Assembly: GCF_900116875.1 (NCBI RefSeq)
Contig: NZ_FPCC01000030.1
Location: forward strand, 1 to 33,977
Source: Butyrivibrio sp. INlla21
GTDB taxonomy: Bacteria; Bacillota; Clostridia; Lachnospirales; Lachnospiraceae
Direction: 5' to 3'
DNA: 33,977 nt
Positions 32,152 to 33,977 of this stretch are shown here, one piece after another; within the stretch, counting starts at the first letter, position 1; each line of letters opens with the position of its first letter. A program made the position numbers and the translations under genes. Under the pieces are notes generated by a model. The model did no database searches. It saw only the letters and a program-made list of their open reading frames with translations, and was not told the origin of the DNA.

Positions 32152-32942
32152 TACTTGATGTAACTGATCTTCATATTGAATTCCACGATCACGACGAGCC
32201 TGAGACGGTCGTTGAGGATTTTGACCTTATGCTTGAAGAGGGCGAGATCGTCGGTATTGTCGGTGAGTCCGGTTCCGGAAAGAGTATGAGTGCTCTTGCC
32301 ATTGCGGGGCTTTTAAACAGACATGCGCTTAAAAAGACAGGAAGGATCATGTTTAACGGCGATGATCTTCTTACCTGCGACAGAGCGACGCTCCGTTCAT
32401 ATCAGGGCGATGAGATCTCGATGATCTTCCAGGAGCCCATGACGAGCCTTAATCCGGTTAAAAGAATCGGCTGGCAGGTTGAGGAATCTCTTTTTATCCA
32501 TCATCCCGATATCGATAAAAAGGAGCGTAAGAAAAGAGCGATAGAGATGCTTAAGGCGGTTGGACTTAATGACGCCGAGAACATCTACTACATGCATCCG
32601 CATGAGCTTTCCGGCGGTATGAGACAGAGAGTCATGATCGCGGCGGCGATGATAGGTAATCCCAAGATCCTTATTGCGGACGAGCCCACAACGGCGCTTG
32701 ATGTCACAGTTCAGGCGCAGATTGTCGAGCTTCTTAAAAAGATCAACAAAGAGAGGGGAACCTCGATCATATTCATATCACATGATCTTAGCCTTGTAAG
32801 CCAGCTGTGCGAGAGGGTTATAGTCATGCAGAAGGGCAATATCGTAGAGAGCGGCAAGACATCTAGAGTCTTTTCAAATCCGACGAATACCTATACAAAG
32901 AAGCTTATTGCGGCGATCCCCAAGATCGATATCGGGGAGTGA
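32142..32942 (+). CDS. Peptide ABC transporter ATPase, OppD/DppD type
   Basis: The 266-residue ATPase has Walker A GESGSGKS (about residues 39-46), Q-loop MIFQEPMTSLNP (about 91-102), signature LSGGMRQR (about 147-154) and Walker B ILIADEPTTALD (about 166-177). The H-loop is in FISHDLSLV. It is shorter than classical OppD (about 320-350 residues) because most of the C-terminal oligopeptide/dipeptide extension is missing. I chose ATG 32142, which overlaps the permease stop by ten bases and has GAGAGGGG upstream; the longer in-frame start at 32070 lies inside the permease gene. Confidence 0.94.
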   Translation: MGIILDVTDLHIEFHDHDEPETVVEDFDLMLEEGEIVGIVGESGSGKSMSALAIAGLLNRHALKKTGRIMFNGDDLLTCDRATLRSYQGDEISMIFQEPMTSLNPVKRIGWQVEESLFIHHPDIDKKERKKRAIEMLKAVGLNDAENIYYMHPHELSGGMRQRVMIAAAMIGNPKILIADEPTTALDVTVQAQIVELLKKINKERGTSIIFISHDLSLVSQLCERVIVMQKGNIVESGKTSRVFSNPTNTYTKKLIAAIPKIDIGE

Positions 32943-32988
32943 GACCGTTTTCAGAGTATTATTTTAGGCAAAAACGCAGGGAAAGTAT

Positions 32989-33741
32989 ATGAGTGAAGCA
33001 GTACTGAGAGCAAAAGACCTATGCGTCTTTTATAAAAACAGAAAAAGAAAGCTCTTTTCGGGCAATAAAAAGGTGCAGATCCTTCACGATGTCTCTTTTG
33101 AGATGGGAGAAGGTACGGTTCTTGCCATCGCGGGAGAATCGGGCTGCGGTAAGTCGACGCTTGCGCGCGCCATTGTCGGCATAAACAAGGACTACACGGG
33201 AGAGCTGTGGCAGAAATATGAAGGCCCGCAGATGGTTTTTCAGGATCCGTACAATTCTCTTAATCCGGCGAAGAAGGTGGGCTGGCTTTTGGAGGAGCCT
33301 CTTAAAGTCGATAAGACCAGAAAGTGGACAAAGGAAGAGCGCCTTGCCAAGGTAAAAGAGATCATGAAGGAGATCGAGCTTCCGCTTGAGATGCTTGAAA
33401 GATATCCTTCGCAGTTATCGGGCGGACAGAGGCAGAGAGTATGCATCGGAATCGCCCTTATGAGAGAGCCAAAGCTCCTTATCGCTGACGAGCCGGTTTC
33501 GGCTTTGGACGTTACGATACAGGCGCAGATCATGGAGCTTCTTCGTTCGCTTCACAAGAGACTTGGCATTTCCATCATATTTATCTCGCATGACCTTCGC
33601 GTAGTGTACCAGATAAGCGACTGTGTGATGATCATGAAGAATGGAAAAGTGATAGAATACGGCGAAACGAAGGACGTGTATCGTAATCCTCAGGCAGAGT
33701 ACACAAAAGAGCTGCTTAAGGCCGCGGGAATCAGGAAGTAA
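32989..33741 (+). CDS. Peptide ABC transporter ATPase, OppF/DppF type
   Basis: The 250-residue ATPase has Walker A GESGCGKS (about residues 49-56), Q-loop MVFQDPYNSLNP (about 83-94), signature LSGGQRQR (about 145-152) and Walker B LLIADEPVSALD (about 164-175), then FISHDLRVVYQISD. It works as a heterodimer with the OppD-type ATPase to power uptake. It lacks the C-terminal extension of many OppF proteins, matching the short OppD partner, so the system is a compact variant. CAGGGAAAG precedes the ATG. It is the last gene of the operon, followed by the terminator at 33821. Confidence 0.94.
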   Translation: MSEAVLRAKDLCVFYKNRKRKLFSGNKKVQILHDVSFEMGEGTVLAIAGESGCGKSTLARAIVGINKDYTGELWQKYEGPQMVFQDPYNSLNPAKKVGWLLEEPLKVDKTRKWTKEERLAKVKEIMKEIELPLEMLERYPSQLSGGQRQRVCIGIALMREPKLLIADEPVSALDVTIQAQIMELLRSLHKRLGISIIFISHDLRVVYQISDCVMIMKNGKVIEYGETKDVYRNPQAEYTKELLKAAGIRK

Positions 33742-33820
33742 GCAACAGGCTTTCCCCGGATTCACAGTATTTTTACTTAGATGCTTGTTTTCGCCGCATA
33801 GCGATTTGCTTATAATTCAA

Positions 33821-33898
33821 AAACAGGAAAATGTCTCATTTCGTGTTACTCATGGAAATCGACATTTTCCTGTTTTTATCATTTTTTTTAAGGGCAAC
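33821..33898 (+). terminator. Long intrinsic terminator of the peptide importer operon
   Basis: A perfect 15-bp stem (33821-33835 with 33861-33875), extended inside by ATTTC/GAAAT (33838-33842 with 33855-33859), is flanked by A's on the left and T-runs on the right (33871-33876 and 33881-33888). It could work in both directions. A TATAAT at 33811-33816 lies just before it, so an attenuator of the next gene is an alternative. Confidence 0.75.
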
Positions 33899-33902
33899 AT
33901 CC

Positions 33903-33977
33903 ATGGGAATGTATACTTTCTTTGAACTGGCAGGAGGTGTGCAGAGTTATCTTGAGACCGGAAGCTTTTCTGATGCT
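33903..33977 (+). CDS. Start of an unidentified protein, cut by the window edge
   Basis: AAGGG (33890-33894) is followed after eight bases by ATG 33903. The open frame to the window end encodes 25 residues (MGMYTFFELAGGVQSY, then LETGSFSDA). The sequence looks like real protein and may start a membrane or enzyme domain, but it is too short to assign. Confidence 0.4.
   Translation, partial: MGMYTFFELAGGVQSYLETGSFSDA

Overview
The window is about 34 kb of a Gram-positive Firmicute chromosome, most likely Lachnospiraceae (Butyrivibrio-like, a tentative placement). The reasons are a moderate GC content, strong AGGAGG ribosome binding sites with frequent TTG and GTG starts, and a division and cell wall (dcw) cluster that runs mraZ-rsmH-ftsL-PBP-mraY-murD-ftsW-ftsQ-ftsZ with no ftsA, followed by nrdR. 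No rRNA, tRNA or CRISPR array was seen.

Layout. (a) 1-1645: an apparently complete IS110-family element (IS1111-like layout) with 16-bp subterminal inverted repeats, a full-length DEDD transposase on the minus strand and a 400-base structured non-coding end that probably encodes the guide (bridge/seek) RNA. (b) 1677-12732: an accessory region of single-gene metabolic and stress functions. It holds a surface lipoprotein, an ABC-F ATPase behind what looks like a transcription attenuator (promoter, short upstream ORFs, strong terminator), two broken acetyltransferase genes, a nitroreductase, a TrmO-like methyltransferase, an SDR epimerase, a 48-residue protein coupled to a PhzF protein, a tautomerase, an orphan antitoxin-like HTH protein, a GNAT acetyltransferase, a DMT exporter and a soluble-signal type chemotaxis receptor. 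(c) 12800-15700: an XRE-TPR regulator, then a 1.5-kb insertion-like segment carrying a PAP2 phosphatase. This segment is bracketed by two diverged copies of the same block (terminator, ribosome binding site, start of ychF). It also has 20-bp direct repeats and three GGTGCCC repeats, suggesting the scar of a mobile element at the 5' end of ychF.

(d) 15738-17798: ychF and lgt. (e) 17900-27990: the dcw cluster. It starts at a clear sigma-A promoter with four 10-bp-spaced MraZ boxes lying over the 5' end of mraZ. The genes make the septal machinery: transcriptional repressor MraZ, 16S methyltransferase RsmH, FtsL, the septal transpeptidase, lipid I synthase MraY, MurD, the SEDS glycosyltransferase FtsW and FtsQ/DivIB. 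ftsZ has its own promoter and a perfect terminator. murG, which normally sits between ftsW and ftsQ, is absent. (f) 28130-28642: nrdR, the repressor of ribonucleotide reductase genes. (g) 28738-33741: a five-gene Opp/Dpp-type peptide ABC importer operon closed by a long terminator, after which a new gene begins and runs off the window.

Most assignments rest on motifs read by eye. Regulatory calls rest on direct base matching and were not tested by folding or database search.
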